DNA of 13,600 bases. Source: Pseudomonadota bacterium (lineage in GTDB: Bacteria; Pseudomonadota; Gammaproteobacteria; Steroidobacterales; Steroidobacteraceae). A program made the translations under genes and the position numbers. The stretch spans positions 1-13,600 of the forward strand of contig QGVD01000085.1 in NCBI GenBank assembly GCA_003242685.1. The letters are read 5' to 3'. How positions within the stretch are numbered: the first letter of the stretch is position 1; every line of letters starts with the position of its first letter. The notes under the pieces are model-generated. The model worked only from the letters and a program-made list of their open reading frames with translations. It did not search any database and was not told the origin of the DNA. Below are positions 7,011-13,568 of the stretch, in pieces.

Positions 7011-7047
7011 CGTTGCGGCGGGTGTCCTGCCGGCGCGGGCTCTCCGC

Positions 7048-7317
7048 TCAGTGCGGAATCGTGGGTCGGTCCGTGCGCACGAGCTGCCCACGCTCGTCCT
7101 CTCTGAAGCTCCGCGGCGAGAAGTACGCGGCGACCACGTGCGCCTGCGGATGGCGGTCGCGGAGCGCACGGAGGTGCTCACCGGCTTCCTGCTCGGTGCG
7201 GCAGTAGGGAGAGAGCCGCTCGCGGGTTCCCGGGCCGTCGATCACGTAATAGCGCACGAGCCACGGCGCAGGCACGGGCTCGTCACGAAGCCGGGTGTGT
7301 TCCTCGAAACTGGGCAT
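7048..7317 (-). CDS. Small hypothetical protein (89 residues)
   Basis: I do not recognise this protein. From the ATG at 7317 it has 89 residues, mostly charged, with a core PWLVRYYVIDGPGTRERLSPYCRTEQEAGEHLRALRDRHP and AHVVAAYFSPRSF near the end. It has no signal peptide or membrane segment. Third codon positions are almost all G or C, as in the sure genes here, which argues that it is real. The longer frame upstream (to 7701) overlaps the next gene and is not supported. A GAGGAA box lies about 10 bases ahead of the start. It is 77 bases downstream of the secreted-protein gene on the same strand and runs convergent to the ligM-like gene. Confidence 0.65.
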   Translation of the reverse strand: MPSFEEHTRLRDEPVPAPWLVRYYVIDGPGTRERLSPYCRTEQEAGEHLRALRDRHPQAHVVAAYFSPRSFREDERGQLVRTDRPTIPH

Positions 7318-7394
7318 CTCGCGGATTTCCTCGATTCGAGAGCGATGTCCGCCGTTCGCGACGCAAGCCGCGTACCCGATCGGCGGCGCGCGAA

Positions 7395-7769
7395 TCAGGG
7401 AGGAAGGACGATCGTGCCGGCAGCGTTGTAGGTCACGCGCTCGACTTCGGAGGCGCAGCGCAGGGCGGCCAGCGTCTCCGGCGGCAGCTCCTCGACGAAG
7501 ATCGTGCCGCTCGAGTACTGCGTGTTGATGACGAATCCGTACCGGTCGGCGAGCATCGCCGCCGCGAGAGGCGGCGTCTTGATGCGGGGATCGAGATCGA
7601 TGAGATAGCCGGGCGTGCGGCGATCCCAGGAGCCCTGGAGCGGAGCGGGCTCGTCGCATTCCGGCTCGAGGACGCGCGGCGCACCCGCGCACGACGCGCA
7701 CAGGGCTGCCGCCAGCATCAGCGGCGCGAGACGCCCGCGGAGAGCCGATTCAATTGCGGAAGCGTTCAT
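7395..7769 (-). CDS. Small secreted protein or lipoprotein with I9/prodomain-like C-terminus
   Basis: A 124-residue protein from the ATG at 7769 (another ATG at 7784 adds five residues). The N-terminus RGRLAPLMLAAALCASCAG reads as a signal sequence; Cys27 could be lipidated, but the -3 residue is Cys instead of Leu/Val, so lipobox status is doubtful. The region LAAAMLADRYGFVINTQYSS followed by GTIFVEELPPETLAALRC and SEVERVTYNAAGTI has the strand-helix rhythm of peptidase inhibitor I9/subtilisin prodomains, such as 'YSS..GF.A.LSPE.LAALR..P.V..VE'. No protease domain is attached. Third codon positions are strongly G/C. Being a free-standing protease inhibitor or chaperone-like prodomain is inference. 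Confidence 0.65.
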   Translation of the reverse strand: MNASAIESALRGRLAPLMLAAALCASCAGAPRVLEPECDEPAPLQGSWDRRTPGYLIDLDPRIKTPPLAAAMLADRYGFVINTQYSSGTIFVEELPPETLAALRCASEVERVTYNAAGTIVLPP

Positions 7770-7845
7770 CCGGATGCCGATCATAGCCCGGCAGGGACGA
7801 TCGCTCGACTGCCGGCTGAGACAGAGCGGTCTCTCGCGGCAGTAG

Positions 7846-7864
7846 TTCTCGATCAGAACGAGAA
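7846..7864. promoter_or_regulatory. Inverted repeat in a divergent gap
   Basis: TTCTCG (7846-7851) and CGAGAA (7859-7864) flank a 7-base spacer, between the minus-strand secreted-protein gene (start 7769) and the plus-strand small frame (start 7876). An operator is possible; there is no other support. Confidence 0.25.
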
Positions 7865-7875
7865 GACCGATTCCG

Positions 7876-8067
7876 ATGAAGGGGCAGATCCTCGCCTTTG
7901 CCGCGGTGGCCGTCACGGCCGTGCTCTGCGTCGCCGGGTTCATCGTCGACCGGAGACAGAAGGAGAGGGCGCAAAGCATTCGCATCTCCGCGGATCACGC
8001 GAACGGGCCGGCCGCCCCATCGGAGTGCGTGCGTGCGGAGCGAGCTTCCTCAGACGAGGCTCGGTAA
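7876..8067 (+). CDS. Possible small single-pass membrane protein (63 residues)
   Basis: A 63-residue frame starting MKGQILAF, then one hydrophobic stretch of about 20 residues (AAVAVTAVLCVAGFIV), then a basic DRRQKER stop-transfer segment and a polar tail. This topology and the G/C-rich third positions of the first half suggest a real inner-membrane mini-protein with a cytoplasmic tail, or an uncleaved secreted peptide. There is no good ribosome site (GAGAAG lies too far upstream), and the tail looks low-complexity. I do not recognise a family. Confidence 0.4.
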   Translation: MKGQILAFAAVAVTAVLCVAGFIVDRRQKERAQSIRISADHANGPAAPSECVRAERASSDEAR

Positions 8068-8186
8068 GTGCGTAGAGCACTCTCGACACGTCCGGAGCCG
8101 CGGCAGAGGTGCGGCTTCGAAGGCTCGCGAGCGCCTTCGCTCGAGTCCAGGCTGCCGTCGTTCGGAGATTTCATGTGCATCTGCCC

Positions 8187-8214
8187 TTGCAATCGAGGCC
8201 GGATGCGCTATAAC
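8187..8214 (+). promoter_or_regulatory. Sigma-70-like promoter ahead of the speD leader
   Basis: TTGCAA (8187-8192), a 16-base spacer and TATAAC (8209-8214) make the best sigma-70 match in the window. Transcription would start near 8221, some 680 bases before the speD ATG at 8901. No T-rich terminator lies between, so it may drive speD-speE-rnk with a very long leader. Confidence 0.6.
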
Positions 8215-8378
8215 TGGCGCCGCCATGCTTGATCGGTTTCCGTTGAAACTACGTGCACGCCCCTTCGCGGGCCTCGTCGCCGTGGCTGGCTCCGCAGCAC
8301 GCAGAGCGATGCCGGACCCGGCGACCGCGAGCGTGGGAAACACGGCCTGGCTCTCTTCCGCCCGGCACCTCAGTTGAG

Positions 8379-8403
8379 GACTTTCGCCGCCCTGGCGGAA
8401 GTC
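8379..8403 (+). repeat. Hairpin in the speD leader
   Basis: GACTTTCGCC (8379-8388) pairs with GGCGGAAGTC (8394-8403): ten pairs including one G-T, around the loop GCCCT. A small CCTC/GAGG stem abuts it at 8368-8379. Confidence 0.5.
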
Positions 8404-8439
8404 TGACGTCAGGGCCGGGCTCTCCCAGACTCGCACATC

Positions 8440-8459
8440 CTGCGGCTCGAGTGCCGCAG
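8440..8459 (+). repeat. Hairpin in the speD leader
   Basis: CTGCGGC (8440-8446) and GCCGCAG (8453-8459) are perfect complements around TCGAGT. No T run follows. Confidence 0.45.
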
Positions 8460-8541
8460 TCGTGACCGCGTGGGACGTCACCTCGAGACGCTCCCCGCGG
8501 TTTGGCCGTGCCGTTGCGCAACGCTGCAACGCCTTCGTGGC

Positions 8542-8547
8542 AGGAGG
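8542..8547 (+). promoter_or_regulatory. Perfect Shine-Dalgarno AGGAGG
   Basis: AGGAGG at 8542-8547 lies six bases before the ATG at 8554. It is the strongest ribosome site in the window, yet it serves an unrecognised frame. Confidence 0.6.
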
Positions 8548-8553
8548 AGTGTG

Positions 8554-8835
8554 ATGCGACCGGAGTACCCGATCGAATGCAGGTGCTCGCACCGCCAGGT
8601 GCGATTCAGGCTCGGATTCGCACGACACGCGGCCGAGCTGCTGCCACGGACCGAGGACACGATCTGCGAGCCCGAGTCCCGCGGCGCGACTGACGCCGGG
8701 GCAGAGGCGACCGCGCATCTCGAAGTCACGCGGGCGACGGGAACGCTCGCCGCTTTGCTCGGGTTCTCCCGCCGGCTCGAGGAGCCGGCTGACGGGAGAA
8801 CCAGGCACACGTCGTGGCCCATCCACTGCGCCTGA
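8554..8835 (+). CDS. Possible 93-residue leader ORF before speD
   Basis: I do not recognise this protein. Residues begin MRPEYPIECRC, with Cys-rich and basic character at the start (Cys9, Cys11) and an Arg/Glu-rich remainder; there is no signal peptide or membrane segment. Support for translation is the perfect AGGAGG six bases before ATG and mostly G/C third positions (roughly 80 percent by hand), lower than in the sure genes. Its stop at 8833-8835 is 65 bases before the speD start, and a large hairpin (8762-8802) forms inside its last third, so translation of this frame would melt a structure near speD. It may be a leader peptide controlling speD, or chance. Confidence 0.35.
   Translation: MRPEYPIECRCSHRQVRFRLGFARHAAELLPRTEDTICEPESRGATDAGAEATAHLEVTRATGTLAALLGFSRRLEEPADGRTRHTSWPIHCA
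8762..8802 (+). repeat. Large bulged hairpin 100 bases before speD
   Basis: GGTTCTCCCG (8762-8771) pairs with CGGGAGAACC (8793-8802), and CCGGCTC (8772-8778) with GAGCCGG (8782-8788); the loop is GAG and a 4-base CTGA bulge sits at 8789-8792. In all there are 17 perfect pairs. There is no T run after it, so it is not an intrinsic terminator. Confidence 0.65.
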
Positions 8836-8900
8836 GTGGAGCACGGGCCACCCGGAGGTTCAGCGGCCAGATGGCGCCGCCATCGAGGAGAAGGAAAGAA

Positions 8901-9380
8901 ATGAAGACGACGGCACTGCACCGGATCGCTCCGGTTCGTGAAACGAAGCGCCCTGCGGAGCAGGCGCCTGAACACGGGCTGCCGACCGCACGCGTCGCGG
9001 CGAACAGCCCCGGGTTCTTCGTCGAGCGCAACGGCGTGCGCTGCGCCGGCGTGCACCTCATCGTCGATCTGTACGGTGCGAAGCGCCTGGACGATCTGGA
9101 GTTCATCCGGCAGACGCTGATCGACTGCGTCGAGGCTGCGGGTGCGACGCTGCTGCACGTGTACCTGCATCCCTTCGAGCCGAACGGCGGCATCAGCGGC
9201 GTCGCCGTGCTGGCCGAGAGCCACGTTTCCATCCACACCTGGCCGGAGCACGGCTACGCGGCGGTGGACGTCTTCATGTGCGGTCGGACGAAGCCCGAGC
9301 GCTGCGTCGACGTGCTGCGCAACGCGTTCACGCCGGAGTCGATCGCCGTCGAGGAGATCCTCCGCGGGAGAACGCGATGA
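8901..9380 (+). CDS. speD: S-adenosylmethionine decarboxylase proenzyme (SpeD)
   Basis: A 159-residue proenzyme that cleaves itself to make a pyruvoyl cofactor and decarboxylates S-adenosylmethionine, giving the aminopropyl donor for spermidine. Seen: LAESHVSIHTWPEHGYAAVDVFMCG with self-cleavage between Glu106 and Ser107; His112 and Cys127 sit 5 and 20 residues after that Ser, matching Ser63/His68/Cys83 of the small bacterial enzymes. The core starts near GVRCAGVHLIVDLYG (45-59); the first ~35 residues are a polar extension of no known role. The ATG at 8901 follows a purine-rich GAGGAGAAGGAAAG. Its stop overlaps the speE start by four bases (ATGA), so the two are translationally coupled. Identity is secure. 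Confidence 0.96.
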   Translation: MKTTALHRIAPVRETKRPAEQAPEHGLPTARVAANSPGFFVERNGVRCAGVHLIVDLYGAKRLDDLEFIRQTLIDCVEAAGATLLHVYLHPFEPNGGISGVAVLAESHVSIHTWPEHGYAAVDVFMCGRTKPERCVDVLRNAFTPESIAVEEILRGRTR

Positions 9381-10270
9381 GCGAGAACGCCTGGGTCGCC
9401 GAGACCATTACCCCGGGTATTCGCGTCGAGTACGAGGCGACGCGCATCATCGCGCGCCGCAGGACGCAGTACCAGGAGATGGTCGCCCTGGAAAACCCGG
9501 TATTCGGCCGCATGATGTTCCTGGACGAAGCCGTCCAGGTGACGAGCGCCGACGAATTCATGTATCACGAGATGCTGGCGCACGTGCCGCTGCTCACGCA
9601 CGGTGCGGCCAAGCAGGTCATGATCGTCGGCGGCGGCGACTGCGGCCTGGCGGAGGAGGTGCTCAAGCACCGCGGTGTCGTCGAGCTCACGCAGGTGGAG
9701 ATCGATCCGGACGTGGTGGAGTTCGCGCGCGAGCATTTCTCCGCGATGAACGCCAGGGCGTTCGCCGACTCGAGGTTCCGGATCGAGTACGCCGACGCCG
9801 CGAAGTACGTGGCGCAGACGGAGCAGCGTTTCGACGCCGTGCTCGTCGATTCGACCGACCCGATCGGGCCCGGAAAGGCACTCTTCACCGAGGAGTTCTA
9901 CCGGAACGTTCGCGCGCGCCTGAAGCCGGGGGGAGTGCTCGTGGCCCAGTGCGGCATGCCGTTCCAGCAGCGCACGCATTTCGCCGCGGCGATGCACGCG
10001 CTCTCGGCCGTGTTCCCGATCGTGACTTGTTACCTCATCGCGGTGCCGAGCTACACGAGTGGACACATGGCGCTCGCGTGGGCGAGCGAGAGCCTCACTC
10101 CGGCGATTCCGCTGGAGGAGCTCAAGCGCCGGGCCGCCGACGTGGGGCTCGAGACGCGTTATTACACGCCGCAGGTGCACCTGGCCGCGTTCGCACTGCC
10201 GCCCTACGTCACAGAGCTGCTCCCCGAAGCCGCACGCTCGGCCAGAATCAACGAAGGAGTTTTCAGATGA
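9377..10270 (+). CDS. speE: Spermidine synthase (polyamine aminopropyltransferase, SpeE)
   Basis: A 297-residue cytoplasmic Rossmann-fold enzyme that moves the aminopropyl group of decarboxylated SAM onto putrescine to make spermidine and methylthioadenosine. Seen: TQYQEMVALENPVFGRMMFLDE (30-51), TSADEFMYHEMLAHVPL (56-72), the cofactor loop VGGGDCG (84-90; usually GGGDGG), EIDPDVVEFAREHF, and VLVDSTDPIGPG (155-166) with Asp158 and Asp161 for catalysis. Length is normal for the bacterial enzyme. The ATG at 9377 overlaps the speD stop, and the stop overlaps the next start (ATGA at 10267-10270), so SpeD, SpeE and the Rnk-like protein are coupled. The Cys in the glycine loop is an unusual variant; catalytic residues are intact. 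Amine substrate preference is not readable. Confidence 0.96.
   Translation: MSENAWVAETITPGIRVEYEATRIIARRRTQYQEMVALENPVFGRMMFLDEAVQVTSADEFMYHEMLAHVPLLTHGAAKQVMIVGGGDCGLAEEVLKHRGVVELTQVEIDPDVVEFAREHFSAMNARAFADSRFRIEYADAAKYVAQTEQRFDAVLVDSTDPIGPGKALFTEEFYRNVRARLKPGGVLVAQCGMPFQQRTHFAAAMHALSAVFPIVTCYLIAVPSYTSGHMALAWASESLTPAIPLEELKRRAADVGLETRYYTPQVHLAAFALPPYVTELLPEAARSARINEGVFR
10254..10259 (+). promoter_or_regulatory. Ribosome binding site of the rnk-like gene inside speE
   Basis: AAGGAG lies seven bases before the ATG at 10267, within the last codons of speE. It sets the start of the rnk-like gene, whose frame is open far upstream. Confidence 0.75.
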
Positions 10271-10734
10271 ATGCCAGATCCATCATCGTGACCGAGAAGG
10301 ACCTCGGACGACTATCCGCGCTGCTGCGCGCGCAGGGCGAGGCATCGGGGCTCGACCAGGAGCACCTGCACGATCTGCAGGGCGAGCTCAAGCGCGCCGT
10401 CGTCGTGGACGCGGAGGACGTTCCCGCCGGCGTGGTGACGATGCACTCGCGTGTGCGTGTGCAGGACGTCGCGACAGGCGAGAGCTGGACGTATACGCTG
10501 GTGTTCCCGCACGACGCGGACATCGCGTCGGGGCGCCTGTCCGTGCTCGCACCACTCGGGACCGCGCTGCTCGGCTATCGCGAAGGCGACGAGATCGAGT
10601 GGCGCATGCCGGGCGGTGTGCGCCGCGTGCGCATCCTCGAAGTGACCCGCGACGTTCCGGGTGCGAAGAGCACCCAGGCGACGACTGCCGCGTCCGAGCC
10701 TGCGGGCAGCACCGAGCCTTCCCTTCCGGCCTGA
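10267..10734 (+). CDS. rnk: Rnk-like GreA/GreB-family regulator
   Basis: A 155-residue protein of the Rnk/GreA-GreB C-terminal family, known as 'regulator of nucleoside diphosphate kinase', which binds RNA polymerase in E. coli. Seen: a short N-terminal helical pair (residues 6-46), then the FKBP-like domain (about 52-128) with VTMHSRVRVQDVATGE, YTLVFPHDADIASGRLSVLAPLGTALLGYREGDEIEW and RRVRILEV, the standard Rnk layout. After residue 130 comes a Ser/Thr/Ala-rich tail of about 25 residues, making it longer than the 136-residue E. coli protein. The short N-terminal coil lacks the long GreA hairpin with its acidic tip, so transcript cleavage is unlikely. Its start overlaps the speE stop by four bases and has its own AAGGAG, so it belongs to the polyamine operon. 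Confidence 0.9.
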   Translation: MNARSIIVTEKDLGRLSALLRAQGEASGLDQEHLHDLQGELKRAVVVDAEDVPAGVVTMHSRVRVQDVATGESWTYTLVFPHDADIASGRLSVLAPLGTALLGYREGDEIEWRMPGGVRRVRILEVTRDVPGAKSTQATTAASEPAGSTEPSLPA

Positions 10735-10819
10735 AGCACTGCCGTCCCGACCGCGGCGCTCCGACTTTTTCCGGGTCGCGGTCATCGCGCATTTCGCAGC
10801 TCCACTGCCATACCTGCGT

Positions 10820-10846
10820 CTGCCGATCACGCATTGTGATCGGCAG
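10820..10846. promoter_or_regulatory. Perfect 11-bp-arm inverted repeat, operator or terminator
   Basis: CTGCCGATCAC (10820-10830) and GTGATCGGCAG (10836-10846) are exact complements around GCATT. No T tract follows, so as a terminator it would be atypical. It overlaps the -35 of the candidate promoter at 10834-10861, which suggests an operator. The 314-base gap 10735-11048 holds this, the promoter, the next hairpin and nothing else that I can support. Confidence 0.6.
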
Positions 10847-10861
10847 GTGCTGCGGTATTCT
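10834..10861 (+). promoter_or_regulatory. Candidate promoter for mrpA
   Basis: TTGTGA (10834-10839), 16 bases, TATTCT (10856-10861): four of six matches in each box. The start would fall near 10868, leaving a 180-base leader to mrpA at 11049. Confidence 0.35.
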
Positions 10862-10870
10862 CTGCCGGAG

Positions 10871-10892
10871 CCCCCGCAGGCCCCTGCGGGGG
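10871..10892 (+). repeat. GC hairpin in the mrpA leader
   Basis: CCCCCGCAGG (10871-10880) and CCTGCGGGGG (10883-10892) are exact complements with only CC between them, so the real loop takes in some of the inner pairs. It lies at the start of the predicted mrpA transcript. No T run follows. Confidence 0.5.
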
Positions 10893-11048
10893 GCGCAGCC
10901 AACGCTGTCGTGGGTGACGCAGGCGGGCGGCGCAGGCCGTTCCGCGGCGCATGCCCGGTCCGGGCAAAGGCAACGAGTCGAAGAACGGAAGCGTGCGGGA
11001 TCGAAACTTGATTCGTCTCGATGAACAACAGCGGGGCAGCTGCGAGCG

Positions 11049-13568
11049 ATGCTGCTCACTCTGATCGTCCTGCTGCCCTTTCTCGGCAGTGTGTGCGCGG
11101 CACTGCTGCCGGCCAACGCCCGGAACGCCGAGAGCTGGCTCTCGGGTGTGGTCACCGTCGCCTGCATGGCGCTCGTTGCCAGCCTCTATCCCCAGGTCGC
11201 CGACGGCGAAGTCGTGCGGGCGATCATTCCGTGGCTTCCGCAGTACGGTCTCACGTTCTACCTGCGGATGGACGGCTACGCGTGGCTGTTCGCGATGCTC
11301 GTGTCCCTCATGGGCGCGCTGGTCGTGCTCTACGCGCGCTACTACATGTCGCCGGAGGATCCCGTCCCGCGCTTCTTCTCGTTCCTCCTGGCGTTCATGG
11401 GCGCGATGCTCGGCATCGTGCTGTCGGGCAACCTGATCCAGCTCGTGGTCTTCTGGGAGCTGACGAGCCTCACCTCGTTCATGCTCATCGCCTACTGGTA
11501 CCACCGCCCAGACGCGCGTCGTGGCGCCCGCATGGCCATGACCGTGACGGTAGCCGGCGGGCTCTGCCTGCTCCTCGGCGCGCTGATGCTGGGCGAGATC
11601 GTCGGCAGCTACGACCTCGACGAGGTGCTCGCCGCGGGCAACGGGATCCGCGAGCACCCGTGGTACACGCCGGTACTGGTGCTCGTGCTCCTCGGAGCGC
11701 TCACGAAGAGCGCCCAGTTCCCGTTCCATTTCTGGCTGCCGCATGCGATGGCGGCGCCGACGCCGGTCTCCGCCTATCTGCACTCGGCCGCGATGGTGAA
11801 GGCGGGCGTCTTCCTGCTCGCACGGCTGTGGCCCGTGCTGGCTGGCACCGATGAGTGGTTCTGGATCGTCTGCAGTGCCGGTGCCTCGACGCTGCTCCTC
11901 GGCGCGTTCTGCGCGACGTTCCAGCGCGACATGAAGGGCGTGCTGGCGTATTCGACGATCAGCCATCTCGGGCTCATCACGCTGCTGCTCGGAATGAACA
12001 CGCCGCTCGCGCTGGTGGCGGCGGTGTTCCACATGATGAACCACGCGACCTTCAAGGCGTCGCTCTTCATGGCCACGGGCATAGTGGATCACGAGACCGG
12101 CACGCGCGATCTGAAGAAGCTCTGCGGGCTGCGATACCGCATGCCGGTGACGGCGACGGTCGCGATCGTCGCCGCGAGCGCGATGGCCGGAGTACCACTG
12201 CTCAACGGCTTCCTCTCGAAGGAGATGTTCTTCGAGGAATCCATCATCGCGGGGAGCGAGAGCGGGCTGCGCTTCACGCTTCCTGCCGTTGCGACGCTGG
12301 CGGGCGTCTTCAGCGTCGCCTATTCGGTGCGCTTCATTCACCAGGTGTTCTTCGGGCCGCCCGCGGAAGACCTTCCGCGCCGGCCGCAGGAGCCGACGCG
12401 AGGCATGATCGTTCCGAGCGCGCTGCTCGTCGCGGCGTGCCTGCTCGTGGGAATCCTGCCGTCGCGCACCGTCGGACCGCTGCTCGAAACGTCAATGCGC
12501 TCGATTCTCGGGCCCGACCTGCCGGCCTACCGCCTCGCGGTCTGGCACGGTTTCACCGTTCCCTTCTACATGAGTCTCGTGGCGCTCACGGGCGGCGTCG
12601 CGCTGTACGTCCTGCTGTGCTTCCGGAAGAAGACGATGGTGCCGACGCCGCTGCTGTCGCGGCTCGACGCCAAGCGCGCGTTCGACGTCATCAACGTCGC
12701 GATCGTACGCGGTGCGGGCCGGCTCGCGCGCTTTCTGTTCTCAAGACGCCTGCAGACCCAGCTGCTGCTGATCGTGCTGCTCGCGCTCGGCGTCGCGGTG
12801 CTGCCGTTCCTGGTGACGGAGTGGACACGGGGCGACATGCCGCTCACCCCGCCCGATCCTCTCTTCGCGCTGCTGTGGATCGTGGGCGCGGCGTGCGCGA
12901 TCGGCGCGGCGCTGCAGGCGAAGTTCCACCGCCTCGCGGCCCTGATCATGCTCGGAGGCGCAGGTCTCGTCACGTGCCTCACCTTCGCGTGGTTCTCGGC
13001 GCCGGATCTGGCGCTCACGCAGATCGCGGTGGAAGTGGTGACGATCGTGCTCTTCCTGCTGGGGCTCCGATGGCTGCCGCGGCGGCTCGCGTTCGATACG
13101 GTCGACCGTCAGACGCTGCGCGCACGTGCACGGCGCACTCGCGACGCGATCATCGCGGTCACCTCCGGCATCGGCATCGCGGCGCTCTCGTTCGCGGCGC
13201 TCACGCGTCCGCGGCAGTCGAGGCTCGCCGCCTTCTTCTTCGATCGCTCGGTAGAGGAGGCGGGCGGGCGCAACGTCGTGAACGTCATTCTCGTCGACTT
13301 CCGCGGCTTCGATACGCTGGGCGAGATCACCGTGGTCGGCATCGTGGCGCTCATCGTCTACGCACTGCTGCGCCGCTTCAGGCCTGCGCCCGAAAGCATC
13401 GGCGTGCCGCGCGCGCAGCGCGACGACGTATTGCAGGGTGCGCTTCCCGAGCGGCTCGACGATCCGCTGCCGCGCGGCTACATGAAGATTCCGGCGGTGC
13501 TGCTGGCCCTGGCGCTGCCGCTGGTGCGGGTGTGCCTTTTTTGCCTCCTGCTTCCCGGGCCCCGCTGA
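11049..13568 (+). CDS. mrpA: Mrp/Pha Na+(K+)/H+ antiporter subunit A, A-B fusion, interrupted at the end
   Basis: Large inner-membrane subunit of the multi-subunit Mrp cation/proton antiporter, related to NuoL of complex I. The frame gives 839 residues of mostly membrane helices. Seen: FWELTSLTSF with Glu137, LTKSAQFPFHFWLPHAM with Lys220, Lys251 in AAMVKAG, Lys296 in DMKGVLAYSTISH, HMMNHATFK (Lys336), and LNGFLSKEMFFEE with Lys391, the ion-path residues of this superfamily. The A-specific tail carries TQIAVEVVTIVLFLLGL (Glu662) and VDFRGFDTLGE (750-759). An MrpB-like part starts at about 810 (GYMKIPAV), as in fused PhaA/MrpA proteins of roughly 950 residues. The frame hits TGA at 13566 just before PGGGFVGGVV, which reads on in the same frame to the window end. 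Other mrp genes would follow outside. Confidence 0.92.
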   Translation: MLLTLIVLLPFLGSVCAALLPANARNAESWLSGVVTVACMALVASLYPQVADGEVVRAIIPWLPQYGLTFYLRMDGYAWLFAMLVSLMGALVVLYARYYMSPEDPVPRFFSFLLAFMGAMLGIVLSGNLIQLVVFWELTSLTSFMLIAYWYHRPDARRGARMAMTVTVAGGLCLLLGALMLGEIVGSYDLDEVLAAGNGIREHPWYTPVLVLVLLGALTKSAQFPFHFWLPHAMAAPTPVSAYLHSAAMVKAGVFLLARLWPVLAGTDEWFWIVCSAGASTLLLGAFCATFQRDMKGVLAYSTISHLGLITLLLGMNTPLALVAAVFHMMNHATFKASLFMATGIVDHETGTRDLKKLCGLRYRMPVTATVAIVAASAMAGVPLLNGFLSKEMFFEESIIAGSESGLRFTLPAVATLAGVFSVAYSVRFIHQVFFGPPAEDLPRRPQEPTRGMIVPSALLVAACLLVGILPSRTVGPLLETSMRSILGPDLPAYRLAVWHGFTVPFYMSLVALTGGVALYVLLCFRKKTMVPTPLLSRLDAKRAFDVINVAIVRGAGRLARFLFSRRLQTQLLLIVLLALGVAVLPFLVTEWTRGDMPLTPPDPLFALLWIVGAACAIGAALQAKFHRLAALIMLGGAGLVTCLTFAWFSAPDLALTQIAVEVVTIVLFLLGLRWLPRRLAFDTVDRQTLRARARRTRDAIIAVTSGIGIAALSFAALTRPRQSRLAAFFFDRSVEEAGGRNVVNVILVDFRGFDTLGEITVVGIVALIVYALLRRFRPAPESIGVPRAQRDDVLQGALPERLDDPLPRGYMKIPAVLLALALPLVRVCLFCLLLPGPR

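Larger units (their letters stand above)
8215..8900 (+). other. Long hairpin-rich untranslated leader of speD
   Basis: This 686-base stretch has no recognised gene. It holds several stems: GACTTTCGCC/GGCGGAAGTC (8379-8403), CTGCGGC/GCCGCAG (8440-8459), a perfect 12-base palindrome CGTTGCGCAACG (8512-8523) followed by a direct repeat of GCAACG, and a bulged 17-bp stem (8762-8802). It also holds a 50-codon frame starting nearly at the predicted transcript start (ATG 8225, stop 8377) and the 93-codon frame at 8554. It does not match 6S, tmRNA, RNase P or 4.5S RNA landmarks that I know. A cis-regulatory leader or a processed small RNA is inferred from layout only. Confidence 0.4.

Noticed and set aside
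7785..7985. An N-terminal extension of the minus-strand secreted protein up to 7985
   Set aside because: It would bury the signal sequence inside the protein and overlap the small plus-strand frame; the ATGs at 7769/7784 put the signal at the N-terminus.
8225..8377. A 50-codon frame starting about four bases after the predicted transcript start
   Set aside because: Leaderless translation is possible, but composition is unremarkable and there is no other support.
8215..8560. The speD leader as 6S RNA, tmRNA, RNase P RNA or 4.5S RNA
   Set aside because: None of the conserved landmarks I know for these RNAs appears, such as the tmRNA end loop, the RNase P AGAGGAAAGTCC box or the 4.5S GGTCAGG..GGAAGCAGC loop.
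8050..8844. A 264-codon open frame on the minus strand opposite the speD leader
   Set aside because: Composition is Arg/Ala/Pro/Glu-rich with no domain, no ribosome site, and a product typical of GC-rich antisense frames.
10827..12341. A 504-codon minus-strand frame opposite mrpA
   Set aside because: His/Arg/Glu-rich shadow of the membrane-protein codons of mrpA; mrpA itself has clear conserved residues.
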